Of a stretch of 64,000 bases of DNA, positions 17,675 to 25,637 are shown piece after piece. The notes under the pieces are model-generated. The model searched no databases. It saw only the letters and a list, made by a program, of their open reading frames with translations, and had not been told where the DNA came from. Source of the stretch: DATGUA01 sp035301545 (lineage in GTDB: Bacteria; Bacillota; Clostridia; Tissierellales; Tissierellaceae); assembly GCA_035301545.1 (NCBI GenBank), contig DATGUA010000037.1, forward strand, positions 1 through 64,000, read 5' to 3'. Both the position numbers and the translations under genes were made by a program. Positions within the stretch are counted from its first letter, which is position 1. Every line of letters begins with the position of its first letter.

Positions 17675-19177
17675 ATGAGATTAAAAGAAGCTTTAAATGA
17701 GGTTGAATTTACTTCTAATAAAGATTGGCAAGATATAAAAGATATAGATATAAAAGATATAGCTTATAATTCAAAAGATTGTAAGGAGGATTATATCTTT
17801 GTTGCAATAGAGGGGAAAACAGTTGATGGACATAAGTATATTCAAGATGCTTATGAATTAGGAGCAAGAATTTTTATAATTAGTAAGGAAGTATCTTTAC
17901 CAAAAGATAGTATTAAGATCTTAGTAAAAGATAGTAGAAAGGTTTTATCTAAAGTTTCAGCTAATTTCTTTAAAAACCCATCTACTGAATTAGTAACTAT
18001 TGGAATAACAGGAACTAAGGGAAAGACTACTACAGCAAATATAATTCGTAGCATTTTACAAAACACTGATATTAATACTGGGGTAATTGGAACAAATGGG
18101 ATTTTTTATAATAACATAAGTAAAGAAGCAGTTAATACTACTCCTGAAAGCTATGAATTACAAAGAATATTTCGAGATATGGTAGATAATAAGGTTAAAA
18201 TTGTAGTAATGGAGGTATCTTCTGGTGGTTTAATGATGGACAGAGTAAATGATATTGATTTTGATATAGCTCTATTTACAAATATTTCTCCTGATCATAT
18301 AGGACCTAAAGAACATCCAAATTTTCAGCATTATTTAATGTGTAAATCTAAATTATTTAAAATGGCTAGACATGGAATTGTAAATATAGATGATGATTAT
18401 GGAGAATATATTATAGAAAATTCAGATTCTAGTATTGAAACTTTTTCAATAAAGAGACAGTCAGATTTTAAAGCTATTAATATAGATAGATCTAGAGATT
18501 TAGATTCTTTAGGATCTAAATTTTTATGTAAAACAAAAGATGGATCTTATCAATTTAGATTGTCTTTGCCAGGAGAATTTAATATATATAATGGACTAGC
18601 AGCAATAGCAGTATGTAAGTATCTGAAAATTGATACTAAAGTAATTATGAAAACTTTAAAAAGTATTAGAATTCCAGGTAGGGTTGAAGTACTTCCTATA
18701 TTAGATTATGCAACAGTCATCGTTGACTATGCGCATAATGGGGTAAGTTTACAAAATGTTTTAGATACATTAAAAGAATATAATCCAAATAGATTAATTT
18801 GTTTAGTTGGATCTGTGGGAGGACGAACTCAAGGTAGAAGAAAAGAATTAGGAGATGTAGCAGCTAAAGAATGTGATATATGTATATTAACAGCTGATAA
18901 TCCTGATTATGAGGATCCTAGGAAAATAATAAATGAAATGGCTGAATCATTTGTAGATTCAGATTGTGAGGTTATAAAAGAATCAGATCGTGAAACTGCT
19001 GTTAGGTATGGGATTGGGATTTTAGAAGAAGATGATATTTTTATAATTTCAGGAAAAGGTCATGAAAAATATCAGTTGATAAAGGGAAAGAAAGAATATT
19101 ATTCTGATCAAGAAGTAGCAAGTAATGCTGCAAAAAGGTTATTAGAATATAATAAACCATTGTTCAATATAAAATAA
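17675..19177 (+). CDS. murE: UDP-MurNAc-tripeptide synthetase MurE
   Basis: MurE adds the third amino acid to UDP-MurNAc-L-Ala-D-Glu. The three Mur-ligase domains are visible: an N-terminal UMP-binding part, a central ATPase with the P-loop GTKGKTT at residues 113-119, and a C-terminal domain starting around IPGRVEVL. The residue-selecting motif, DNPR in DAP-adding enzymes, reads DNPD at 408-411. The Arg that holds the meso-DAP carboxylate is therefore replaced, which argues for L-Lys, L-Orn or another residue. I prefer the ATG at 17675, as GGAG lies 7 bases upstream; the ATG at 17669 is too close. Predicted length is 500 residues. Confidence 0.93.
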   Translation: MRLKEALNEVEFTSNKDWQDIKDIDIKDIAYNSKDCKEDYIFVAIEGKTVDGHKYIQDAYELGARIFIISKEVSLPKDSIKILVKDSRKVLSKVSANFFKNPSTELVTIGITGTKGKTTTANIIRSILQNTDINTGVIGTNGIFYNNISKEAVNTTPESYELQRIFRDMVDNKVKIVVMEVSSGGLMMDRVNDIDFDIALFTNISPDHIGPKEHPNFQHYLMCKSKLFKMARHGIVNIDDDYGEYIIENSDSSIETFSIKRQSDFKAINIDRSRDLDSLGSKFLCKTKDGSYQFRLSLPGEFNIYNGLAAIAVCKYLKIDTKVIMKTLKSIRIPGRVEVLPILDYATVIVDYAHNGVSLQNVLDTLKEYNPNRLICLVGSVGGRTQGRRKELGDVAAKECDICILTADNPDYEDPRKIINEMAESFVDSDCEVIKESDRETAVRYGIGILEEDDIFIISGKGHEKYQLIKGKKEYYSDQEVASNAAKRLLEYNKPLFNIK

Positions 19178-19188
19178 TATGATATAAT
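19160..19188 (+). promoter_or_regulatory. Promoter of the two-repeat lipoprotein gene
   Basis: TTGTTC (19160-19165) and TATAAT (19183-19188) are separated by 17 bases; the -35 box lies in the last codons of murE. Confidence 0.6.
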
Positions 19189-19232
19189 CATTTCTACTAT
19201 AAAAATATTACTTAATGGAGGTACAATGTAAG

Positions 19233-20351
19233 ATGAAAAGATTTATATCATTATTATTAGTACTTGTATTGTTAACATCAGTAGTAGTAGGATGTACTAC
19301 AAATGAAGATGATACAACAGAAGAAACACCAAATGTTAGTGAGGAAGATAAGACGGAAGATGATGACAGTGAAGAGGATGTATCAGAAGGAGAAGTAGCA
19401 GAAGGAGAAATTGTTAAATTAGGATTAGGACAAGTAATTTCAATTGGTAAGTCAGAAGATAGTGAAGATGACAAACCAGCAACTGGACAAGCAGATGTAA
19501 CTATGGCAGCAGTAGGATTTGACACTGATGATAAAGTAGCTAGTGTAACTATAGATACTGTACAGTCTAAAGTCGATGTAGATGAAGAAGGAAAAATAGA
19601 ATCAGATATTAATGAAGAAGTGGATAGTAAAAAAGTATTAAAAGAAGATTATAATATGAAAGGTGCATCTGAAATAGATAAGGAATGGTATGAACAAATA
19701 GAGGCACTTGAAGAATGGATGATTGGTAAAACTGTTGAGGAAATAGCTGGAATGGAGTCGAAAGAAGATGGAGACGAGATAGTACCAGATGAAGAAGAAT
19801 TAACTTCATCAGTAACTATAGCAGTAAATGACTATATTGAAGTTGTTTCCAAAGCCTGGGATAATGCAATAGAAATTGAAAATGGTTCTACAGCAGGACT
19901 TGGAAGTAAGACTATATTAGATGGGACAAAAGATGGTGAAGATAATAAACCAGCAGTAGTTGCTGCAGATACTACTATGACGGCAACAGCATTTGATAGT
20001 GACGGAGATGTAGCAGGAACTATAATTGATGTAGTACAAGTAGAAATAGAAGTTGAAGATGGTAAGATTATTACAGATAAAGATGAAGAAATATTAACAA
20101 AACATGAATTAGAAGATGATTATGGCATGAAAAAAGCGTCTGATATCGATAAAGAATGGTATGAACAAGCTGAGGCTTTACAAGAGTGGATGGTTGGTAA
20201 ATCTGTATCTGAAATAGTTGAAATGGACGTTACAGAAAAAGATGAATCTCATGTAGCAGTACCAGATGAAGAAGAATTAACTTCATCAGTTACTATAACA
20301 GTAGAAGATTATTTAGAAGTAGTTCAGAGAGCATCAGATAATGCAAAATAG
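19233..20351 (+). CDS. Two-repeat acidic lipoprotein next to apbE
   Basis: A lipoprotein signal peptide (MKRFISLLLVLVLL, lipobox VVGC) and an acidic linker are followed by two homologous domains of about 150 residues, roughly 19417-19860 and 19894-20345. Each repeat contains AxxFDxDxxVA, an IDKEWYEQ motif, an EWMxGKxVxEI motif and ends with VPDEEELTSSVTI. I do not recognise a named family for the repeat. The TSSVT segment after an acidic residue is reminiscent of the acceptor motif of ApbE-flavinylated FMN-binding domains, and apbE is the next gene, so a covalently flavin-bearing surface protein is possible. The start at 19233 has GGAGG 11 bases upstream. Predicted length is 372 residues. Confidence 0.7.
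   Translation: MKRFISLLLVLVLLTSVVVGCTTNEDDTTEETPNVSEEDKTEDDDSEEDVSEGEVAEGEIVKLGLGQVISIGKSEDSEDDKPATGQADVTMAAVGFDTDDKVASVTIDTVQSKVDVDEEGKIESDINEEVDSKKVLKEDYNMKGASEIDKEWYEQIEALEEWMIGKTVEEIAGMESKEDGDEIVPDEEELTSSVTIAVNDYIEVVSKAWDNAIEIENGSTAGLGSKTILDGTKDGEDNKPAVVAADTTMTATAFDSDGDVAGTIIDVVQVEIEVEDGKIITDKDEEILTKHELEDDYGMKKASDIDKEWYEQAEALQEWMVGKSVSEIVEMDVTEKDESHVAVPDEEELTSSVTITVEDYLEVVQRASDNAK
19781..20292 (+). repeat. Internal repeat of the two-repeat lipoprotein gene
   Basis: An identical stretch of about 32 bases occurs at 19781-19812 and 20261-20292, exactly 480 bases (160 codons) apart. It marks the same position in the two protein domains and shows that the gene arose by internal duplication. 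Confidence 0.85.
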
Positions 20352-20360
20352 TTTAATAGT

Positions 20361-20387
20361 AAAACTCTCCCTAGGGGAGAGTTTTTA
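20361..20387 (+). terminator. Terminator between the lipoprotein gene and apbE
   Basis: AAAACTCTCCC and GGGGAGAGTTTTT form a tight hairpin with a T-run. It would separate the lipoprotein transcript from apbE or reduce read-through. Confidence 0.85.
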
Positions 20388-20443
20388 AATGAGTAATATT
20401 GTTAATAGATATTAGTTTTGGTATGATGGTAAGAGGTGATCAA

Positions 20444-21529
20444 ATGAAAAGAATAATAGCAATAATTTTAACGGTACTTATATTTCTATCATTATTGTCA
20501 GGATGTGAAAGTAAAGCATCATATGAAAAGTATCAAGATACATTTTTTGATACCTTTGATACTGTAATTACAGTAGTAGCTTATACAGAGACTGAAGAAG
20601 AGTTTGAATCATATATGGGAAAAATTAAAGATAGATTTATGGAATTGCATAAATTATACGATCGATATAATGATTATGAAGGAATAAACAATATAAAAAC
20701 AATTAATGATAATGCTGGTATAGAACCAGTTGAAGTAAAACAAGAGATAATTGATTTAATATTATTTTCGAAAGAATGGTATGAAAAGGCTGGTAAAAAA
20801 ACTAATATAGCTTTCGGACCAGTAGTTGAAATATGGACTGAATATGGGGAAAGGGCAGAAGCAGATCCAGAAGATGCAGAATTACCTCCTATGGAAATAT
20901 TAGAAGAGGCAAATGAATATACTGATATTGAAAAAGTAATAGTAGATGAGGAAAATAATACCGTATATTTAGAAGAAGAGAATATGAGTCTAGATGTAGG
21001 GGGTGTCGCTAAAGGATATGCTACTGAATTAGTCGCTGTAGAGATGGAAGAAGAAGGGCTAAATTCTACATTAATAAATGCAGGTGGAAATATAAGAGGA
21101 GTAGGAAAGCCACTAGATGGTAAAAGAGAGAGATGGGGTGTAGGTTTACAAAATCCAGATGAGGATTTGTTTGATACTGGAAATGTATTAGACACAGTTT
21201 TTGTGAATAATGAGTCTGTAGTTAGTAGTGGAGATTATGAAAGGTATTATATGTATGATGATATGCGTATACATCATATAATAGATCCTAAAACATTAAT
21301 GCCAGGAGATTATTATAGGGCGGTGACTATAGTAACATCACATTCAGGTTTAGCAGATTTTTTATCTACATCTGTATTCTTACTTCCATTTGATGAAAGT
21401 TTAGAATTGGTAGAATCTCTTGAAGATGTAGAAGCATTATGGATAACTAAAGATGGAGATATTAAATCGACAGATGGTATGAAAAAGATAATGAGAAGTG
21501 AAGGAGCTTCAGGTGGAGATAAAAAATAA
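20444..21529 (+). CDS. apbE: FAD:protein FMN transferase ApbE (lipoprotein)
   Basis: ApbE moves FMN from FAD onto a Thr or Ser of extracytoplasmic target proteins through a phosphodiester bond. The sequence has a lipoprotein signal peptide (MKRIIAIILTVLIF, lipobox LSGC), the substrate-binding DTVITV region, the NVAKGYA-like motif as LDVGGVAKGYA, NAGGNIRG, and a HHIIDPKT motif that contributes to magnesium binding. The length of 361 residues is usual. The start at 20444 has AAGAGGTGAT upstream; an earlier in-frame start at 20399 lacks one. Likely targets close by are the FMN-binding lipoprotein at 24152-24487 and possibly the two-repeat lipoprotein just upstream. Confidence 0.94.
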   Translation: MKRIIAIILTVLIFLSLLSGCESKASYEKYQDTFFDTFDTVITVVAYTETEEEFESYMGKIKDRFMELHKLYDRYNDYEGINNIKTINDNAGIEPVEVKQEIIDLILFSKEWYEKAGKKTNIAFGPVVEIWTEYGERAEADPEDAELPPMEILEEANEYTDIEKVIVDEENNTVYLEEENMSLDVGGVAKGYATELVAVEMEEEGLNSTLINAGGNIRGVGKPLDGKRERWGVGLQNPDEDLFDTGNVLDTVFVNNESVVSSGDYERYYMYDDMRIHHIIDPKTLMPGDYYRAVTIVTSHSGLADFLSTSVFLLPFDESLELVESLEDVEALWITKDGDIKSTDGMKKIMRSEGASGGDKK

Positions 21530-21555
21530 TAATTTAATATAGGAGATGAATTATT

Positions 21556-22260
21556 TTGAGCAAGGTATTAGGGATTATAGGTGGGATGGGCCCATTAGCT
21601 ACTGTAAAATTATTTGAAGATATAGTTTTATTAACAAAAGCTAGCAAGGACCAAGAACATATTCATATATTAATTGATAATAATACATCTATTCCTGACA
21701 GGACAGATTATATTCTAGGAATAAATACAGAAGACCCAAGAAAGGAATTAATTAAATCAGCTTTAAAGTTAGAGGAAATGGGTGCGGATTATTTGGTGAT
21801 GCCCTGTAATACGGCTCATAGTTTTTATGATCAAATAGTTGAAAATATAAGTATTCCTTTCCTAAATATGATTGAGGAAACAGCAATATATCTTAAAAAA
21901 CAAAATCCAAATATAGGAAAAGTAGGATTACTATCTACTGAAGGGACTATAGAGGCTGAAGTATATGATACTATATTTAAGGAATATGATATAGAAGTAC
22001 TAAAACCTTCTAAGGGGAATCAGAAATATATTACAAATTTAATCTATAATATTAAGGAAGGAATTCAAGAAGATAATATAAAAAAGGTATATAGAGTAAT
22101 TGATGATTTAAAACAGGAAAATGCTGAAATATTAATAGCTGGTTGTACAGAAATTTCTGTAGCTGTTGATATGTATAATATAGAGGGTATAATTGATCCT
22201 ATGAAAATCTTAAGTAAAAAGGCTATAGAATTTGCAGGGAAAGTAGCAAAAAAGATTTAA
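21556..22260 (+). CDS. Aspartate/glutamate racemase family protein
   Basis: The protein has 234 residues and the pattern of PLP-independent Asp/Glu racemases: GIIGGMGPLAT at the N-terminus, a first catalytic Cys in MPCNTAH and a second in AGCTEIS. The two cysteines take protons from opposite faces of the alpha carbon. The N-terminal pattern is nearer to aspartate racemases than to MurI. It starts with TTG after AGGAGATGA. A D-Asp supply would suit the D-aspartate-ligase-like enzyme at 16396-17619, but the preference for Asp over Glu has to be tested. Confidence 0.85.
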   Translation: MSKVLGIIGGMGPLATVKLFEDIVLLTKASKDQEHIHILIDNNTSIPDRTDYILGINTEDPRKELIKSALKLEEMGADYLVMPCNTAHSFYDQIVENISIPFLNMIEETAIYLKKQNPNIGKVGLLSTEGTIEAEVYDTIFKEYDIEVLKPSKGNQKYITNLIYNIKEGIQEDNIKKVYRVIDDLKQENAEILIAGCTEISVAVDMYNIEGIIDPMKILSKKAIEFAGKVAKKI

Positions 22261-22286
22261 GATATTAAATCAAGGAGCTAAAACAT

Positions 22287-22973
22287 ATGAAAAAGACAAT
22301 ATCTATTACTTTAATAATACTAGGGATGGTATTATTATCTCTACCATATTTAAGTGAATTGGTTATTAAATATAGAGTTGAATCTAAAAGAGATCTGTTA
22401 AAGGAAATTCCTGTAGAAGAAATTCAAGAAAATGAAAGTCGAGAGGCAGAATATGACTTTGATAGTATTAGAGATGTAGAGGTAGGTTCTATGGCATCTG
22501 GTATTAATGATTTTGACAATAGGGCTATAATAGGTCAAATTATAGTACCTAAATTAAATATAGATTTACCAATATTAAAAGGAACGACTAATGCTAATCT
22601 CTTAGTGGGAGCTACAACAATGAAAGAAGAGCAAGAGATGGGAACAGGCAATTATTCTTTAGCTGGACATTATATGAAAGATAAAAATTTATTATTTGGA
22701 GGACTATTAGATATAGAATCAGGTACCATAGTAAAGGTAACAGATAAAAGTCTAGTATATGTATATAGGATATATGATACAGAATTAGTAGAAGAAACAG
22801 ATACTTATATGATAGAGGATGAAATAGCAGAAAATAAAGGTAAGCCTGTGATATCTTTAATGAGTTGTTATTATACTTCTAAAAATGGTAAAAGATTTTT
22901 TGCTACAGGAGAATTAATAGACACCTATTATTATAATGAAGATAACTTTAAGTCTTCATATAATGAAGATTAG
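22287..22973 (+). CDS. Class A-like sortase
   Basis: An N-terminal membrane anchor (residues about 5-27) is followed by a sortase domain. The catalytic triad is visible: H128 in LAGHYM, C194 in LMSCYYTS and R203 in GKRFFATGEL. Sortases cleave a wall-sorting motif on surface proteins and join the protein to the peptidoglycan cross-bridge or to another protein. No protein with an LPXTG-type tail is encoded in this window, so the substrates must lie elsewhere. Its place after the ligase, murE and racemase is suggestive, because sortases attach proteins to the cross-bridge amine. Predicted length is 228 residues. Confidence 0.88.
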   Translation: MKKTISITLIILGMVLLSLPYLSELVIKYRVESKRDLLKEIPVEEIQENESREAEYDFDSIRDVEVGSMASGINDFDNRAIIGQIIVPKLNIDLPILKGTTNANLLVGATTMKEEQEMGTGNYSLAGHYMKDKNLLFGGLLDIESGTIVKVTDKSLVYVYRIYDTELVEETDTYMIEDEIAENKGKPVISLMSCYYTSKNGKRFFATGELIDTYYYNEDNFKSSYNED

Positions 22974-23023
22974 AACTTGAAAAGAAATGAGGAGTATATT
23001 ATAATGGTAAGGTAACTTAATGT

Positions 23024-23099
23024 GGGGCTTTGGCGAAATTGGGATCGCGCTTGGCTGGCAGCCAGGAGATTAGGGGTTCAAATCCCCTAAGCTCCACCA
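23024..23099 (+). tRNA. tRNA-Ala (anticodon GGC)
   Basis: A full cloverleaf can be drawn. The acceptor stem GGGGCTT pairs with AAGCTCC and contains the G3-U70 wobble that marks alanine tRNAs. The anticodon stem CTTGG/CCAGG closes the loop CTGGCAG with anticodon GGC at 23057-23059. The T arm is AGGGG-TTCAAAT-CCCCT. The discriminator A and CCA are encoded in the DNA. Confidence 0.97.
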
Positions 23100-23294
23100 T
23101 ATGATAAAATCAAAGTTAGGGTATAATGGATATAATGACACAAAAATTTAAAATCTAGTCATTTATCCATTTTTATGTGTGAAAAGAGGAAGTAACCTCG
23201 TGTTATCTCGATTTTATATTAACAATATGTTAATATTCTATATAATAATCAAAATTATAATACATATATTATTTTAAATTAGAGGAGGATAATA

Positions 23295-23936
23295 ATGACT
23301 GATAAAAGACAAATATCAAGAAAGGATTTTCTTAAAGGAATGGGAACTTCCTTAGCAGGAGTTGCAGTAGCAGGAACATTAGGTGCTACATTGACAGGAT
23401 GTAGTAATACTGCATCTGCAGATGAGGCACCAGAGCATCCATTTGAATATAAGGAAATTGATCCAGAAAAGGCAAAAAAGAGAGCATATGATGCATACTT
23501 CGACCAAGGTGGCTGAGGTGTTGGATTTGCCGAAGGATTTTTCGGTACTTTAGCAGATGATGTTGGTTATCCATTTGATCAAATTCCACCAGTAGCATTT
23601 ACACATGCTGCATCTGGATATGGTGTTCAAACATTATGTGGAGCTTTAGGAGTAGCTGCAACATGTATAGGAATGGTTACTGATCCAGATACTTCTAGTA
23701 AAGTAATAAGAGAATTATACAACTGGTATAAAGATTTTGATTTTCCACATTATCAACCAGAAGATCTTAATCTAACACAGACAGTAGCAGATTCTTATTT
23801 ATGTGAAGATTCAGTAGGAACATTTATGGAAGAACATGGTGTAGAATATGGTGACCACGAAAGAAAAGCTCGTTGTGCTGGAGTAACAGCAGATGTTCTT
23901 GAAAAGACAATAGAATTATTAAATGAAGCTGTATAA
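23295..23936 (+). CDS. Exported C_GCAxxG_C_C-type redox selenoprotein (in-frame UGA = Sec)
   Basis: The reading frame is interrupted only by TGA at 23514-23516 (codon 74) and runs on for 139 more codons with sensible protein sequence. Read through, it gives 213 residues with the cysteine pattern of the C_GCAxxG_C_C family: Sec at 74 in QGG-U-GVGFAEG, then TLCGALGVAATC, YLCEDSVG and KARCAGV. The Sec replaces the first family Cys. The N-terminus has SRKDFLKGMG (a near Tat motif) and a lipobox LTGC with Cys at 36, so the protein is likely exported and lipid-anchored. A SECIS-like hairpin lies right after the UGA. The start has AGAGGAGGATAAT upstream. Family members are thought to be redox proteins; the reaction is unknown. 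Confidence 0.85.
23514..23516 (+). other. Selenocysteine codon (UGA recoded)
   Basis: The TGA falls between GGC and GGT codons in an otherwise uninterrupted frame and takes the place of the first conserved Cys of the family. A stem-loop begins 11 bases downstream. Confidence 0.82.
23528..23547 (+). promoter_or_regulatory. Bacterial SECIS-like element
   Basis: TGCCGAA (23528-23534) pairs with TTCGGTA (23541-23547) over 7 bp around the loop GGATTT. The loop begins 18 bases after the UGA and starts with GG, which fits the known bacterial pattern of a G at the loop start and 16-37 bases between UGA and loop. Confidence 0.78.
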
Positions 23937-24113
23937 TTATTAAAACGGGGATTGATTCCTTGTATCAATTAATATATGGGATAAATTTATAGATAGTAAG
24001 TTAGTACATAATAACTTTCAAAATTAAGCCTTATTATTAGGTGTATCGATGTTAGGGCTATATGAAGTAGGAATATTATTATCGAAAATTGGATAAAAGA
24101 ATAGAAATAAACA

Positions 24114-24143
24114 AAAAATCCCGTTAAATTAACGGGATTTTTA
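24114..24143. terminator. Bidirectional terminator
   Basis: AAAATCCCGTTAA and TTAACGGGATTTTT lie between the selenoprotein gene and the convergent FMN-binding lipoprotein gene. The 23937-24113 stretch before it shows nothing else I can name. Confidence 0.87.
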
Positions 24144-24151
24144 TTATTTAT

Positions 24152-24487
24152 TTAATTACCTTCTAAAGCATTGTCAACTGCTTCTTTAATAGCATCACTT
24201 GTAACTGTAACACCAGATATTCCATCTACATCAGTTGAGTTTTTCTCAACTATAGCTTCTGGAACCTCTTCTAAAGCTGGTTCTGATAAATCTTCAGTTT
24301 CTTCATGTTCTATAACGTCAACATCAGCTATTTCGCCATCTTCAACAGTAACAGAAACTTTAAGTGGCCCATTATGTCCTTCGGCTTCACCTTCATAAGT
24401 ACCATCCTCGTAACTATCGCCACCACAGCCTACTAAAGCAGTAGCTAATAACACAAGAATCATAATCATCGAAATATGTTTTTTCAT
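24152..24487 (-). CDS. FMN-binding domain lipoprotein
   Basis: The protein has 111 residues: a lipoprotein signal (MKKHISMIMILVLLATALVGC) and one FMN-binding domain. The domain carries YEGEAEGHNGPLKVSV and ends with VDGISGVTVTSDAI, where the Thr of SGVT corresponds to the residue flavinylated by ApbE in NqrC/RnfG-type proteins. It is probably a surface electron carrier. An apbE gene is located 3 kb away. Good AAAGGAGAG upstream of the ATG. Its partner oxidoreductase is not in the window. Confidence 0.9.
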   Translation of the reverse strand: MKKHISMIMILVLLATALVGCGGDSYEDGTYEGEAEGHNGPLKVSVTVEDGEIADVDVIEHEETEDLSEPALEEVPEAIVEKNSTDVDGISGVTVTSDAIKEAVDNALEGN

Positions 24488-24561
24488 TGTCGTCTCTCCT
24501 TTCTTTATAAGCTTCTTATACTTTATATATTATATATCTTTATATGTAATATATCAAGTAT

Positions 24562-25461
24562 TTACAAATTTTCACCTATAAATTCCAAAAGATCAATAGC
24601 AATCTTTTCAGTTCTTTTATCTATATGATCTAATTTAGGGTTTAATTCCACAAAGTCCATAGAAGTAATTAGATCTGTGTTTAAAATCTCTTTCATTATG
24701 TATTTAGATTTTTCTAATGTAAATCCATCTTTTACAGGTGTTCCAGTACCTGGTACTAAAGAATCGTCTAATACATCAATATCAAAACTTAAATGAACTC
24801 CATCTACTTTAGATAAGTGAATGTTTTGTAATACCTTTTTTAATATATTATCTAATCCTTTAGACTCAATATCATCCATAGTATAAAGGTTAATATTTAA
24901 TTCTTCAGCTAATGAGATCTCACCAGGATCTAGATCTCTTATTCCTATTATGTAAACATCCTCAGGGAAAACCTTTTCTTTAGGTTGATATAAATTTGTT
25001 AATCTAGGATCACCTACATTCATAGAAGCAGCTAAGGGCATTCCATGAATATTACCAGATGGGGAAGAATTAAAGTCATTTATATCGCCATGAGCATCTA
25101 ACCATATCACTGCCATTCTATTATAAAATTTACTACTACCAGCAATACTACCTAAAGCTAGAGAATGATCACCACCAAGAATTAAGGGGAATGTATCTGA
25201 TTTTAATGATGAATATACAGAATGAGCTAAATTTCTATTAACATCTATAATCGGTTCTAAATACTTCATATTATTATGATCTTTGAATTTATCTTTATTT
25301 AATACATTTGGAACAAATAGATTACCCATATCATATACATTATGATTATTATTTTGAAAAATTTCAATTATACCTAATTCTCTTAATTTGTCAGGGCCTA
25401 ACTGTACACCATCCCTATCACAACCATACATTATTGGTACACCTATTATATTAATATTCAT
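24562..25461 (-). CDS. rocF: Arginase
   Basis: Arginase splits arginine into ornithine and urea with a two-manganese centre. The metal motifs are all present: GGDHSLALG, DAHGDIND and SFDIDVLDDSLVPGTGTP, and the C-terminal MDFVELNP segment is typical. At 299 residues it has the length of bacterial arginases rather than agmatinases, and the N-terminal GVPIMYGCDRDGVQLGP is arginase-like. It is monocistronic with GGGAGG before the ATG. Ornithine from this enzyme could feed amino-acid fermentation or, if MurE uses it, the cell wall. Confidence 0.92.
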   Translation of the reverse strand: MNINIIGVPIMYGCDRDGVQLGPDKLRELGIIEIFQNNNHNVYDMGNLFVPNVLNKDKFKDHNNMKYLEPIIDVNRNLAHSVYSSLKSDTFPLILGGDHSLALGSIAGSSKFYNRMAVIWLDAHGDINDFNSSPSGNIHGMPLAASMNVGDPRLTNLYQPKEKVFPEDVYIIGIRDLDPGEISLAEELNINLYTMDDIESKGLDNILKKVLQNIHLSKVDGVHLSFDIDVLDDSLVPGTGTPVKDGFTLEKSKYIMKEILNTDLITSMDFVELNPKLDHIDKRTEKIAIDLLEFIGENL

Positions 25462-25637
25462 ATAAGTATATCCTCCCTTATTTTATTATTTATTATATTT
25501 ATTATATATCTAAGATGATTTATTGTCACTATAATTATAATCTTTATATAATACTTTTATGATTAAAACTAGAATAATTAGGCTTTTTTGTATATAATAT
25601 TAAATGAGAAAGGATAAATATAATATAGAGGTGAAAA

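Noticed and set aside
20674..21195. Long antisense open frame opposite apbE
   Set aside because: Serine-rich, low-complexity product without binding site; it is a shadow of the apbE coding strand.
23024..23099. tRNA-Sec near the selenoprotein gene
   Set aside because: The tRNA has normal length, anticodon GGC and the G3-U70 pair, so it is tRNA-Ala.
23295..23516. Pseudogene broken by a stop codon
   Set aside because: Only one in-frame stop is present, it is TGA, it replaces a conserved Cys, and a SECIS-like hairpin follows; Sec decoding explains this better.
23673..23936. A separate 87-residue gene beginning at ATG 23673
   Set aside because: It has no ribosome binding site and is in frame with 23295-23516; it is the C-terminal part of the selenoprotein read through UGA.
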